Shown: positions 15,893-23,364 of the stretch, piece after piece
Layout of the letters: each line of letters begins with the position of its first letter
Position numbering within the stretch: position 1 is the stretch's first letter
DNA from: a virus
Strand: one strand, 5' to 3'
DNA length: 25,040 nucleotides
IMG/VR virus record: IMGVR_UViG_3300035698_002219
Location: 1-25,040 of that record
The notes under the pieces: generated by a model
The model's database searches: none
Seen by the model: only the letters and a program-made list of their open reading frames with translations
Told to the model about the DNA's origin: nothing
Position numbers and translations under genes: made by a program

Positions 15893-16336
15893 TCAATCTT
15901 TGGTATACTTCACTTCGATATTCATCGTACCTGTAGCCGCCGCCGTAGCAGTAGTTACAAGTATCTGATTATCGGGAGTTGAAGCAGTTGTCATGTCGAT
16001 TTCATACCCCAGACCATCCGGGGCATTAAGTCGGGTAGTTAGAACTGTACCTCCACCATGATCTGTAGAGGTTATGTATCTATTCGGATCTTCCGCATCG
16101 CCAACTATCAGCGTTACGTTGTTGCCAAGATCGTCCGTTGATAAAACAACTTCCAATATCTTCGCACCTAAAGGAAGTTCCGGGCCTACCTCGACAACTG
16201 TCGCTAGTAACTCACCTGCGAACTCATACTGGTCAAAAAAGGTTTTTACCCTACCGTCAATATAACCCTGTGATATCTTGTTACTAAGTCCACCAGCGTC
16301 TATCTTTGTTTTGTTTACACCTTTAACTGTAGCCAT
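15893..16336 (-). CDS. Capsid decoration-like protein, paralogue 1
   Basis: A 147-residue protein starting MATVKGVNKTKIDAGGLSNK, with the same blocks as its downstream copy: GYIDGRVKTFFDQYE, GPELPLGAKILEVVLSTDD, DPNRYITSTDHG, PDGLGYEIDMTT, YTKD. AGGAGG is seven bases before the ATG. It lies 43 bases after the major capsid stop and ten bases before its paralogue. By position it could be a decoration or head-fibre protein displayed on the capsid. The best conserved parts are the N-terminal 35 residues and the PELPLG and PDGLGYE blocks. The least conserved part is the stretch after FFDQYE, possibly the exposed face. Confidence 0.7.
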   Translation of the reverse strand: MATVKGVNKTKIDAGGLSNKISQGYIDGRVKTFFDQYEFAGELLATVVEVGPELPLGAKILEVVLSTDDLGNNVTLIVGDAEDPNRYITSTDHGGGTVLTTRLNAPDGLGYEIDMTTASTPDNQILVTTATAAATGTMNIEVKYTKD

Positions 16337-16379
16337 TTTAATCCTCCTATGCTTTAGAGCTTACGCTCAATGACTCGTA

Positions 16380-17243
16380 CTATTCGGAGCAAGCTATCTG
16401 GACAACTCTTTCCTCTTCCAGCCTTACCGCACCTAGAACGATCTTCAAATAAACCTGCCATCCATAGTTCTTGTCAGGTCTAGGATCAATACGTCCTTCA
16501 GCTTCATTCTGTATAGCAAGCTGTATACCTTTCTTCTGATACGCAAGCACAAGCCTACTATCAGAAGTATCAGTCTCAAGCTGTTCACTATGAACAAACT
16601 TAAAACCTAACCATGAGTCCAACGTACCTTCGACCAACGCTTTAACCGTATTGAAATCAGAACTCGTTACCTCTGTCGTACCCAGCAAATCTTCTAGCTG
16701 TTCCGCAGATATAACGATATGACGGTCTTCTTTCTCAACTTCGTTTGCGTTCAGTTTCTTGCTAGCTTCAATAAGTTTAGCCTTAGTGAGTCCCGCTCCA
16801 CCTACAGCTATCTTTGAAGTGCTAGGTAGTGCCGTACTTGTTCCACCAGCTTTACCTGCAAATGCCGCCGCACTTGCCGCCTGGATGATGATAAGGTCGG
16901 TCTTTCGAGCCGCCGACGCCATCTTAGCTTGCATATACGTGGATTTAGGGTCAACCAACATAGCTAGAGCATCCTGTGGATCTTCAAGGGTATTCGATAC
17001 AAAGAACCTTGGAGTCACTCGCCTACGCTCGTGGTCTGGAGTTTGTACTGGGGTGTCAGCATAACGAGTCATGATTTCTTCCATTGAATCTGAACCATAC
17101 TGATCGTAATACTTTGCTTCGCCTGTCCAGTCAGTATCAACCATGACAGTCTGACGTAGCCTGTTGTCCATCTGCTGTGCCAGCATAGTTATCGTATTCT
17201 GGTACTGTTGGACAAATGCTACTTCTGGTGTTCCTCTAGCCAT
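16380..17243 (-). CDS. Major capsid protein
   Basis: A 287-residue HK97-fold-type capsid protein of a family common in podovirus-like phages. It begins MARGTPEVAFVQQYQNTITM, has VMVDTDWTGEAKYYDQYGS near residue 33, a central KLIEASKKLNANEVEKEDRH with VISAEQLEDLLGTTEVTSSDFN, then LGFKFVHSEQL, and ends VRLEEERVVQIACSE. The 'AEQLEDLLGTTEVTSSDFNT' block is a strong family hallmark. It is translated from AGGAGG seven bases before the ATG. It follows scaffold and portal in the expected order. A 93-base leader separates it from the preceding small gene, one of the larger gaps in the operon, which may serve higher expression. Confidence 0.9.
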   Translation of the reverse strand: MARGTPEVAFVQQYQNTITMLAQQMDNRLRQTVMVDTDWTGEAKYYDQYGSDSMEEIMTRYADTPVQTPDHERRRVTPRFFVSNTLEDPQDALAMLVDPKSTYMQAKMASAARKTDLIIIQAASAAAFAGKAGGTSTALPSTSKIAVGGAGLTKAKLIEASKKLNANEVEKEDRHIVISAEQLEDLLGTTEVTSSDFNTVKALVEGTLDSWLGFKFVHSEQLETDTSDSRLVLAYQKKGIQLAIQNEAEGRIDPRPDKNYGWQVYLKIVLGAVRLEEERVVQIACSE

Positions 17244-17336
17244 TTTAAACCTCCTGTTAATAGTACATTCCTATTTAGCAGAGTGTCCAAAATGGGTCTG
17301 CGAATACTTTTGGGTCTCGTTAGAGAGTATCCGGTA
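17244..17336 (-). promoter_or_regulatory. Capsid gene leader with inverted and direct repeat
   Basis: This non-coding gap precedes the major capsid gene. On the plus strand CCAAAA (17287-17292) and TTTTGG (17308-17313) form an imperfect-context stem with a 15-base loop, and TGGGTCT occurs twice, at 17293 and 17311. AGGAGG lies at the end. No good promoter hexamers are visible. It may be a structured leader or a processing site; this is a weak call. Confidence 0.25.
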
Positions 17337-17552
17337 TTACTTCTTAGCTTGCTGTGAAGGTGAACGATATTCAGGTTTAGGTGCTTCCGCAGTATCCTTT
17401 GCCTGTTTCACGTTGGTGTCCTTCGTTACAAACTCATACATCTTCTCGCCTAGTGCAAACACTTCATCTTTACCAAGTGCGTGTTTTGACGCTACTGCTA
17501 CAAACGGTGTTGCACAATTTAACCTTAATTTGCATCTATCCATCTCAGTCAT
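17337..17552 (-). CDS. Small protein of unknown function between scaffold and capsid
   Basis: A 71-residue protein beginning MTEMDRCKLRLNCATPFVAVA, with GKDEVFALGEKMYEFVTKD in the middle and a Pro/Lys/Gln-rich, probably disordered C-terminus (EAPKPEYRSPSQQAKK). Its ATG overlaps the scaffold stop (ATGA), and GGAGG sits inside the end of the scaffold gene, so the two are coupled. The position suggests a minor head-assembly factor or capsid-associated peptide, but the sequence gives no family. Two or three cysteines in the first 13 residues are notable; no zinc motif is complete. Confidence 0.7.
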   Translation of the reverse strand: MTEMDRCKLRLNCATPFVAVASKHALGKDEVFALGEKMYEFVTKDTNVKQAKDTAEAPKPEYRSPSQQAKK

Positions 17553-18517
17553 TGTGCACCCCCACCATAAGCTATCTTGTGAAGCTCTGTCATCTCTCTG
17601 ACGGCCTTCTTATGTTCCATGCCTTCATTATGATACGGATGGTCTTTATTACCCATTATCTCTCGTATCTTAGATTCTGCACCCTTGCTATCAGTAGTCA
17701 ACGATGACGCTCCGTAACTCTTTATCGAATCTTCTGACATCGACTTGCCTATAGCCGTAAACATCTTTATTACTGACGGATCATTACCTACATCTTTCAT
17801 AGCCGTTAAAGCTTCAGCACCACCAAACCTCTCGATAACCTTCTTTCCAAGTTGGACATTACCCTCATACATATGCCCCATCTCACCTCTGAGCTTTGTT
17901 GTGGCTTCGTTAAACGCTGTAGTCTTAGCTTCATCATCCTGTTTAGCGGCATTGCTTAGTGTATCTACCATGAACTTATAGTTAGCATCAGCCTGTGCCT
18001 GTGTTAACCCTGCTGAATAGTTATGATCTTTAAGCGTCTTTTCAAACTCAGGACTAAACTTTGAACTCTCATGTGCGCCTTCTATAGGAGTGAACTTGTA
18101 CTCATCTGCTATTACTGGCCTACCTAGAGCGTTCAGAAACTCGTCTTTCTGCTCCTGTGTAGCGTCTGCTGGCGGTACAATAACACCTTTCTTGCCTACC
18201 ATCTCACTAGCGTGCTTATACCCTTTGTAGAAATCTTCACCCGTCTTGTACTTCTTTACCGACTCATCGTCTTTAGCACCATCACCAAGATAATCCACAA
18301 AAGTCTTACTGCTAGATGCCTTGTACGCATCACCCAACTCTTCAACTGTCGTTCCACTAAAACCTTCCCCTCCATCAAATCCTTCTGGTAATGGTGTTCC
18401 TTCCCCACCGTCATTCCATCTAGCTCTGAACCCTAACGCTCTTACTGCTTCCTTGAACTCGTTTCTCTTGGGTCTTATGTGTCCTTTCGGGATAAGAGTA
18501 TCCATCATAAATATCAT
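17549..18517 (-). CDS. Scaffolding (capsid assembly) protein
   Basis: A 322-residue acidic, Gly/Lys-rich, helical protein directly upstream of the capsid gene. The block from about 106 to 142 (MVGKKGVIVPPADATQEQKD, FLNALGRPVIADEYKF) is characteristic of phage capsid assembly scaffolds. A low-complexity Gly/Glu/Pro part (36-60) precedes it, and helices with a basic C-terminal region (AVREMTELHKIAYGG) end it. Scaffolds direct prohead formation and leave or are cleaved before packaging. The first ATG overlaps the upstream stop (ATGA) but lies only one or two bases from GGAGG. The ATGs at codons 4 and 5 have a more usual distance, so the true start may be three or four codons later. Confidence 0.85.
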   Translation of the reverse strand: MIFMMDTLIPKGHIRPKRNEFKEAVRALGFRARWNDGGEGTPLPEGFDGGEGFSGTTVEELGDAYKASSSKTFVDYLGDGAKDDESVKKYKTGEDFYKGYKHASEMVGKKGVIVPPADATQEQKDEFLNALGRPVIADEYKFTPIEGAHESSKFSPEFEKTLKDHNYSAGLTQAQADANYKFMVDTLSNAAKQDDEAKTTAFNEATTKLRGEMGHMYEGNVQLGKKVIERFGGAEALTAMKDVGNDPSVIKMFTAIGKSMSEDSIKSYGASSLTTDSKGAESKIREIMGNKDHPYHNEGMEHKKAVREMTELHKIAYGGGAQ

Positions 18518-18756
18518 TCCTCCTCTGTTAGTTCCATGCCCTCACCTGAGATCATGGTCTGTATGTGTAAATACACCCTACGCATACCTTCCTGTGTGTC
18601 ATTCTCTATCGGTGCGTCTACATAACAGCCTACACGCAAATCCTCTAATACCTTCTTCCCATCATCAGAGTTAAACAACCTCATGTACTTACGCTTTAAA
18701 GTCTTAAACTGCTCTATGCTTTCCGAATCCCCAATCTGTAAACCGTAATCTTCCAT
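18514..18756 (-). CDS. Bbp19-like small phage protein
   Basis: An 80-residue protein. The central FKTLKRKYMRLFNSDDGKKV, then LEDLRVGCYVDAP and GMRRVYLHIQTMI, matches the small Bbp19-like phage family, whose pattern is 'F..L...Y..LF...DG..VL.DL' followed by 'EG.RR..L.I...'. These genes often sit among podovirus head genes. No biochemical role is established as far as I know. AGGGGAG precedes the ATG, and the stop overlaps the scaffold start as ATGA, so it is coupled to scaffold translation. Confidence 0.72.
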   Translation of the reverse strand: MEDYGLQIGDSESIEQFKTLKRKYMRLFNSDDGKKVLEDLRVGCYVDAPIENDTQEGMRRVYLHIQTMISGEGMELTEEE

Positions 18757-18769
18757 ATCTCCCCTTACG

Positions 18770-18988
18770 TTATCTCAAGCAATATGTCTTGTTTGTGTTC
18801 GTTGTTCTATATCTGACTCTCTTTATTGCCTTTTCCTTCTTTCGGCGTACTGTCTCTGGACTTAACCCATAAGCTCTACCTACCTCAGCCAATGTCATGC
18901 CATCGTGAAACATCATATAAAGAATCAAAACATCATCGAATGTCCAACAAACTGTCATCAGATCTTCCCAAAATAGACGCTCTTCCAT
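18770..18988 (-). CDS. Sigma-region-4-like helix-turn-helix protein
   Basis: A 72-residue protein. Residues 31-57, MTLAEVGRAYGLSPETVRRK then KEKAIKRVR, follow the sigma-70 region 4.2 pattern, where promoter -35 recognition resides, including the 'TL.EVG..+G.S...V...+..A...+R' register. An aromatic, acidic helix (about 7-28) precedes it, as region 4.1 would. Regions 2 and 3 are absent. The start is the ATG at 18988 because GGAG lies just upstream and overlaps the previous gene's stop; an ATG five codons earlier has no Shine-Dalgarno. It could be an anti-sigma or sigma-appropriating factor, a small transcription regulator, or an HTH of the small-terminase type used for DNA binding. Its place in the head module is unusual. 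Confidence 0.65.
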   Translation of the reverse strand: MEERLFWEDLMTVCWTFDDVLILYMMFHDGMTLAEVGRAYGLSPETVRRKKEKAIKRVRYRTTNTNKTYCLR

Positions 18989-18996
18989 CTTACTCC

Positions 18997-19299
18997 TTAC
19001 CATACGTGCTTGTTAAGTCTATGAAACTTCTTATAATCAATATTCTTATCAGAGAATAACTTTTTACGGTTCTCAAGCTTGCCTTCAGAATCCTTCTTTA
19101 ATATACCGCCTAGCTTCTGTAGCATCAACTCTTGTGAATCGCTCTTGAACTTGTTTTGATTCCAACACATCATACCTCGCATCATATCATCTTCTTCTTT
19201 ATGCGTGATGCTCTTGTTATCATAGATGTATCTTAGCACAAGCTGACTTAACTTGCGCAAGCTCATTAGATAGTTACTGCTTATTTTGATGAACGGCAT
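18997..19299 (-). CDS. Small basic protein, unknown
   Basis: A 100-residue Lys-rich protein beginning MPFIKISSNYLMSLRKLSQL, with KEEDDMMRGMMCWNQNKF in the middle and FSDKNIDYKKFHRLNKHVW at the end. AAGGAG lies seven bases before the ATG. It begins inside the end of the upstream gene, and its stop provides the Shine-Dalgarno region of the HTH gene. The N-terminus (MPFIKI..NYL...+KL..L) resembles that of its neighbour (MPIVKI..KNYI...KLIRL), hinting at a shared small fold or old duplication. No function can be assigned. Confidence 0.65.
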   Translation of the reverse strand: MPFIKISSNYLMSLRKLSQLVLRYIYDNKSITHKEEDDMMRGMMCWNQNKFKSDSQELMLQKLGGILKKDSEGKLENRKKLFSDKNIDYKKFHRLNKHVW

Positions 19300-19487
19300 C
19301 TGCTCTCCTTAATGAAATCGTTGATTCTGAACCTATTGCCTGTCTTTATCTTCCCACCTTCAAGATAGATGTACCAAGCTTTGGCTTCTAGCTCGTTGCC
19401 GTCCTTGTCTACTACGTTCTCATAAGATAACCTAATCAGCTTATCTGTGTTGATGTAGTTTTTCTTGTTTATCTTGACTATCGGCAT
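19281..19487 (-). CDS. Small protein, unknown, coupled to the portal gene
   Basis: A 68-residue protein whose ATG overlaps the portal stop by one base (TAATG). It reads MPIVKINKKNYINTDKLIRL, then AKAWYIYLEGGKIKTGNRF, consistent with a small beta-type fold with paired strands (VKI, YI, LIRL, WYIYLE). No signal peptide or membrane segment. It is not recognised as a known family, though small proteins of this size commonly follow podovirus portal genes. Confidence 0.65.
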   Translation of the reverse strand: MPIVKINKKNYINTDKLIRLSYENVVDKDGNELEAKAWYIYLEGGKIKTGNRFRINDFIKESRCRSSK

Positions 19488-21106
19488 TATTTCTTGTCCT
19501 CTCTTAGATTCTTAGCAGCTTCGCTCCCAGTTTTCACGGTCTCAGCACCCTGTTGCATCTGGTCAGCTTTCATCTGCTCCATCTGTGCTTCTGCCTTTGC
19601 TGTTCGTGCCTCTTGTACATCCTCATCGCTTCTGATAAACTTAGGGTTTATCCTACGAATGTTAGCTATGTCTCTGCCTATCTCATCCGAATCAATCAAA
19701 TCAAGTATATCTGGCTTGAGTGACGCTATGTTAGCTATATCTGTCATAAACGCTTGCACATCCTGTATCTCACTCAACCTCTGTGCTTTAGCCAGCGGCG
19801 ATACATATACAACATCAAGTTCTTGCTCCCTTATAATGTCAGGTGGTTCGGGTAGCTTTCCAAGCCTTGTCATTATCGAATAGGATCTCAACACCATAAT
19901 ATCTAGCATCTCTTGAGAGAACCGACCAACTACCGGGCCTAGCAGTACCATATTCTCTGCTATCCTACGCATGACTTCCGGAACCGTCATGCTGTGTTTG
20001 TTTAGCTGATTGAACGCTTGAAACAACGGCACAAAGAACCCTTTCTCAATGTCTGCCTTGATGCCCTCAAGTATCCCTTCACCAACATCTACTCTGCCTC
20101 TGCTCTCTATAGCCTGTAACGAATCGGCTGGAGTCTTAGCGTCCCGGTAGTTCATCGCCCCAGGATTAAGGTTCAACGGTAACATATAACCCTTAGAAGG
20201 TGCTTGTAACGCTGGATCAGTTATCTTCATAGCAGATCTTAGATTAGTACGCTTAGTAGCACTCGCCAAGAATATGTCAGCTAATACATCCATAGCAGGT
20301 GAATAACCCTGTACCTCACCATTCTCTTTGTAGAACCTGCCTATAGCAAACGGGAACTCTTCAAATCCACCCTCACCTATAATATGTGCTTCGCTTGTCT
20401 CTATCCAAACACTCTCAAATGGCATATTCTGTGCATCTTCTTTGCCTTCCTCTCTCACGGCTCTAGGAGTAACCCTCAACACAAAGTCCATCTCCTTGTC
20501 CTCTTTGCCATCCGCTACAGCGTCAGCGACTGCTTTACCTGCATTATCGCCCCACAAGTCATGTGCTTGCTGTGCTGTGTACTTAAACGTCACCCAGATA
20601 CGCTTGATCCTCTCAGCAGTATCTTCTTCTATAACAACGTCCTGTGGCGGTAATAGCGTGAACGTGATGTCATTCTCTGCATCTTCTTGTATAAACACTA
20701 CACCTGTACCGAATACACCAGCATTGGTGTAGAACTCTTGCATTGTTGTATCAAAATTAGTCGAGTTAAACATAGCAAACATGATATCTTCTACTTCCGC
20801 GAACCATTGCTTAACTGACTTATCTTGCATAAACCCTATGTTCTTAGTCTGCAGGTTGAACCATTTGCTACTCGGATTCGTCAAGTTACTATGAAACCCT
20901 GCCGCCATTATCCTCAACGACCTTATAGCCGTAGTATCGAATACCCTTCTAAAGTTATATCTCTCGCCTCTTGACTTGAGAGCGTTTATATATGCCTTAC
21001 GAGGTAGACAAAACTCAGCTAAATCTTGCCAGTATGACCGCCAATTAGCTAGCTTACCATGCTTAGTGTCACGCTCTTTCTTGATCTGTTCGGCTTTGTT
21101 CGCCAT
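19487..21106 (-). CDS. Portal protein (T7-type head-tail connector)
   Basis: A 539-residue member of the podovirus head-to-tail connecting protein family. Marks include LANWRSYWQDLAEFCLPRKA near residue 18, RVFDTTAIRSLRIMAAGFHS, NLTNPSSKWFNLQT, AGVFGTGVVFIQED, EFPFAIGRFYKENGEVQGYS, and PVVGRFSQEMLDIMVLRSYS in the clip/stem region. The last 50 residues are a Gln/Lys/Ala-rich helix (AQMEQMKADQMQQGAE), as is usual for these portals. It forms the dodecameric vertex through which DNA is packaged and ejected and binds the adaptor encoded at 12810-13718. It starts after ACTCAGGAG and is followed by a TAATG-coupled gene. Confidence 0.92.
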   Translation of the reverse strand: MANKAEQIKKERDTKHGKLANWRSYWQDLAEFCLPRKAYINALKSRGERYNFRRVFDTTAIRSLRIMAAGFHSNLTNPSSKWFNLQTKNIGFMQDKSVKQWFAEVEDIMFAMFNSTNFDTTMQEFYTNAGVFGTGVVFIQEDAENDITFTLLPPQDVVIEEDTAERIKRIWVTFKYTAQQAHDLWGDNAGKAVADAVADGKEDKEMDFVLRVTPRAVREEGKEDAQNMPFESVWIETSEAHIIGEGGFEEFPFAIGRFYKENGEVQGYSPAMDVLADIFLASATKRTNLRSAMKITDPALQAPSKGYMLPLNLNPGAMNYRDAKTPADSLQAIESRGRVDVGEGILEGIKADIEKGFFVPLFQAFNQLNKHSMTVPEVMRRIAENMVLLGPVVGRFSQEMLDIMVLRSYSIMTRLGKLPEPPDIIREQELDVVYVSPLAKAQRLSEIQDVQAFMTDIANIASLKPDILDLIDSDEIGRDIANIRRINPKFIRSDEDVQEARTAKAEAQMEQMKADQMQQGAETVKTGSEAAKNLREDKK

Positions 21107-21188
21107 CTTTACTCCTGAGTATTTGACAGTAAATGTCTTTAATGTCTTTTATTTTATGCTTAATAGATTCTTTTCTCATCTTCTTCAT
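21069..21188 (-). CDS. Tiny coupled ORF overlapping the portal start
   Basis: The gap before the portal gene contains a 39-codon frame beginning MKKMRKESIKHKIKDIKDI. Its ATG overlaps the upstream stop (TAATG), and it runs 38 bases into the portal gene. The product is highly basic. This overlap style is the rule in this operon, which argues that it is translated, and it could couple portal translation to the upstream gene. There is no independent Shine-Dalgarno and no family match, so it may instead be a chance frame. Confidence 0.4.
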   Translation of the reverse strand: MKKMRKESIKHKIKDIKDIYCQILRSKDGEQSRTDQERA

Positions 21189-21529
21189 TATGCCCCTAAA
21201 ATGCTCTTGCTAGCATCCTCAGGCCCTTCAGCAGTAAGTATAGTCTTACCCTGTTTTGCCATTGTAGACCTACGCCTCCTCAAATCTTCACGAGCTTTAT
21301 CTGCCGCTATTCCTGGTGCGGCTTCTGCTTCCTCGCGTATCTGCTGTTGTAGTCTTTCTTGATCCTTAGATTGACCTTCAGCCCGCTTCTTTTCGTCTTT
21401 ACTAGCACTCATGCTCACGGCTGTCGTGGCTGTAGCCGCATACACGGCCGCTAATGCAACCATCCCAGTTGTAATAAGACATACTTTACGTTTCCCTATA
21501 TCATGCTTTTCAAAATGCCAGCGTACCAT
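21188..21529 (-). CDS. Single-TM protein with coiled-coil tail, phage head/portal region
   Basis: A 113-residue protein with one membrane segment (about 16-40, VCLITTGMVALAAVY then AATATTAVSM). A charged helical region (EKKRAEGQSKDQERLQQQIR) follows, then RRRRSTMAKQGKTILTAEGP with DASKSILGA at the C-terminus. The 'R..TILT..G......ILG' ending is a pattern I associate with small proteins near podovirus portal and head genes. I chose the ATG at 21529 because AGGAGG lies upstream; an upstream ATG would overlap the acetyltransferase gene. It could be a minor virion component or a membrane lysis-related protein; the ending favours virion association. Confidence 0.65.
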   Translation of the reverse strand: MVRWHFEKHDIGKRKVCLITTGMVALAAVYAATATTAVSMSASKDEKKRAEGQSKDQERLQQQIREEAEAAPGIAADKAREDLRRRRSTMAKQGKTILTAEGPEDASKSILGA

Positions 21530-21530
21530 C

Positions 21531-21974
21531 TTAATCCTCCTGTAAATTCTTGATATATTGTACTTCAAGTAACTTGTATCCTTCTGACAGATAGAATCTC
21601 TCAAATATCTCCATCTTGCTATTACCCATATTAGACATTATTATCTGTTTCATACCCATATCTTTGCATAGTTGAACGAATCCTTTATACAATTCTATGC
21701 CTTTCTTGCGGTGTTTACTAGATACATACCAAAGAACCTCTAACATTAATGGCTCAATGCCTACTATATGTGTTGTCTTTAACCCTGATATCAGCCCAAC
21801 TATCTTTTTATCTTCCTCAAGTAGCATTGTTGTCATAAGTGGTACTCTCTCGCTAACCATCTTATCGTCACATTCTACCCCAAAAGCATTGGCTATTTCA
21901 TCATGGAACTCTTTAACTAGCTCTAATATAGCAGGTGTGTCCTCTTCTGTGGCCAGTCTAATGATATATTCCAT
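21531..21974 (-). CDS. GNAT-family N-acetyltransferase
   Basis: A 147-residue protein with the full GNAT layout: strand 1 and helix 1 (MEYIIRLATEEDTPAILELV), the central KKIVGLISG strand, motif A with the acetyl-CoA-binding turn (LEVLWYVSSKHRKKGIELY, HRKKGIEL at 88-95), and motif B with FYLSEGYKLLEVQYIK. It would transfer acetyl from acetyl-CoA to an amine. The substrate is unknown and could be a virion or host protein, an amino sugar or a small molecule. The start is the ATG directly after the large-terminase stop; an in-frame ATG 42 codons earlier would lie inside that gene. GNAT genes recur between packaging and portal genes in some phages. Confidence 0.78.
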   Translation of the reverse strand: MEYIIRLATEEDTPAILELVKEFHDEIANAFGVECDDKMVSERVPLMTTMLLEEDKKIVGLISGLKTTHIVGIEPLMLEVLWYVSSKHRKKGIELYKGFVQLCKDMGMKQIIMSNMGNSKMEIFERFYLSEGYKLLEVQYIKNLQED

Positions 21975-21975
21975 A

Positions 21976-23364
21976 TTACCAGCCCCCTGCGTGTTGTGGC
22001 AATTCACTATACGTGCCGCCGTAGTTACCGTCATGTTGGTCATCTGTAGCGTATCTAGGTAACTGGTGTGTCTGTTTCTCGTATGTTTTCTGAACATCAT
22101 CTATCCGACTCACAGCCATCATTAGAGCATCAAAGTGGTCAGGTGACTTGACTTTGTACTTCTCTATCATCTTCTCTTTGGGTACAATGCGTTTCACCCC
22201 TGCCGCATTGTACTCAAACCTTATCGTCTCCATCTCTTCAAGGATATACTTGTGCGTTATCCTGAGTCGCTTCATCTGGAGCATATCCTTAATACGATAT
22301 GACGCTTTAGTCTTGAGATTAGCGTACCGGAGCTTATCAGGACTGTCCGCTTTGAAGGTAGTACCACCGTGAAACTCTTCTATATCAACACCGTTCTCTA
22401 TCAAATTGTCTATTATCGGGCCACCTAACCCATCTGCATCACCTACAGTTATGACAGGTTTAAGCCTTCTGCGTATGTCTAGCACCTTACCCTGGCTGAA
22501 TACAGCGTCTTTCTTCTCCCATGACTCTGTATATATCTCATCCCACTCTTCTGGCCCTTTCTGCTCAAGCACACACGCTACACACTTATCCCCACCGTAT
22601 CTAGCAAAGTCAACACCCATTATCCTATGTCCGTAGTTAGCTTCGTTATAGTACCACTCAAACCCCGGGGCTGACTCTATCTCCGATGTAGCGAATAAAA
22701 GGTTGTCAGCGTCATCCAGAGGCTCTCCAAGCCATATGTGATTATAGTCTCGCTCATCTCGGTGTTTACATTGTTCTGCCTCTTTTATAACATTACCAGA
22801 TATATACCGAGGTTCTATTTCATTGTAATTAGCTGACATAACTAAACAATCGTCACGATTCCTCATCTGTGTGTACACAGGATCTTTCTTTAAGTATCTG
22901 TTCATGGTGAAAAATACCTTAGCCTGAGGATTTCTTATTGTCGGTATTAAAGTATCGAGTGACTGCTTACTTATCGCCTGTGCCTCTTCTATCCATGCTA
23001 TGGAAATATTTTCCATGCTCTTTACAGATACTACACCCTGTTCCCTAAGGCCTACAAATCTTATGGTAGAGCCAGTCTTATTATGTTCTATTGTTGCTTT
23101 ACCAACTGAATAGTCTAAATTGAACTCATCAATTAAATCTCTAAACAAAGCATGCACACTATCCTCAATGCTCTTCTGAACCTCTCTCCCACACATGATC
23201 CTTAATTTCTTTTGCTCACCCAACCAGAGTATAAACCTTGCTACTGAATGGCTCTTACATGAGTTCCTACCAGAATGTAACAAGAAATACCTATACTTAT
23301 TGATATCGTCTATCATAGGTATCCAAGCTTGTGGTATGTCTAATATTTGGGGTAAGTTCAGCAT
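21976..23364 (-). CDS. Terminase large subunit
   Basis: A 462-residue packaging ATPase/nuclease. The ATPase part has a P-loop-like SGRNSCKS (31-38), Walker B with the catalytic Glu, ISIAWIEEA (120-128), and a coupling motif FFTMNR (151-156). The RNase H-type nuclease has acidic residues in GVDFARYGGDK (D252), VITVGDADG (D309/D311) and PDHFDALMMAVS (D412). In the P-loop the position before Lys is Cys instead of the usual Gly or Ala. It pumps DNA into the prohead through the portal and cuts the concatemer. Its ATG lies seven bases inside the end of the HNH frame. Its C-terminus is Gly/Gln/His-rich and probably flexible. Confidence 0.93.
   Translation of the reverse strand: MLNLPQILDIPQAWIPMIDDINKYRYFLLHSGRNSCKSHSVARFILWLGEQKKLRIMCGREVQKSIEDSVHALFRDLIDEFNLDYSVGKATIEHNKTGSTIRFVGLREQGVVSVKSMENISIAWIEEAQAISKQSLDTLIPTIRNPQAKVFFTMNRYLKKDPVYTQMRNRDDCLVMSANYNEIEPRYISGNVIKEAEQCKHRDERDYNHIWLGEPLDDADNLLFATSEIESAPGFEWYYNEANYGHRIMGVDFARYGGDKCVACVLEQKGPEEWDEIYTESWEKKDAVFSQGKVLDIRRRLKPVITVGDADGLGGPIIDNLIENGVDIEEFHGGTTFKADSPDKLRYANLKTKASYRIKDMLQMKRLRITHKYILEEMETIRFEYNAAGVKRIVPKEKMIEKYKVKSPDHFDALMMAVSRIDDVQKTYEKQTHQLPRYATDDQHDGNYGGTYSELPQHAGGW

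Noticed and set aside
16337-16379. Terminator after the major capsid gene (GAGC-GTAA-GCTC)
   Set aside because: The stem is only four base pairs and no U-tract follows; the next gene is closely spaced with its own strong ribosome site.
16759-17064. Plus-strand frame opposite the major capsid gene
   Set aside because: It is an antisense shadow of a confidently identified capsid gene, with no ribosome site.
17244-17336. Promoter before the major capsid gene
   Set aside because: The best hexamers (TTGGAC and TACTAT) are 19 bases apart and match poorly.
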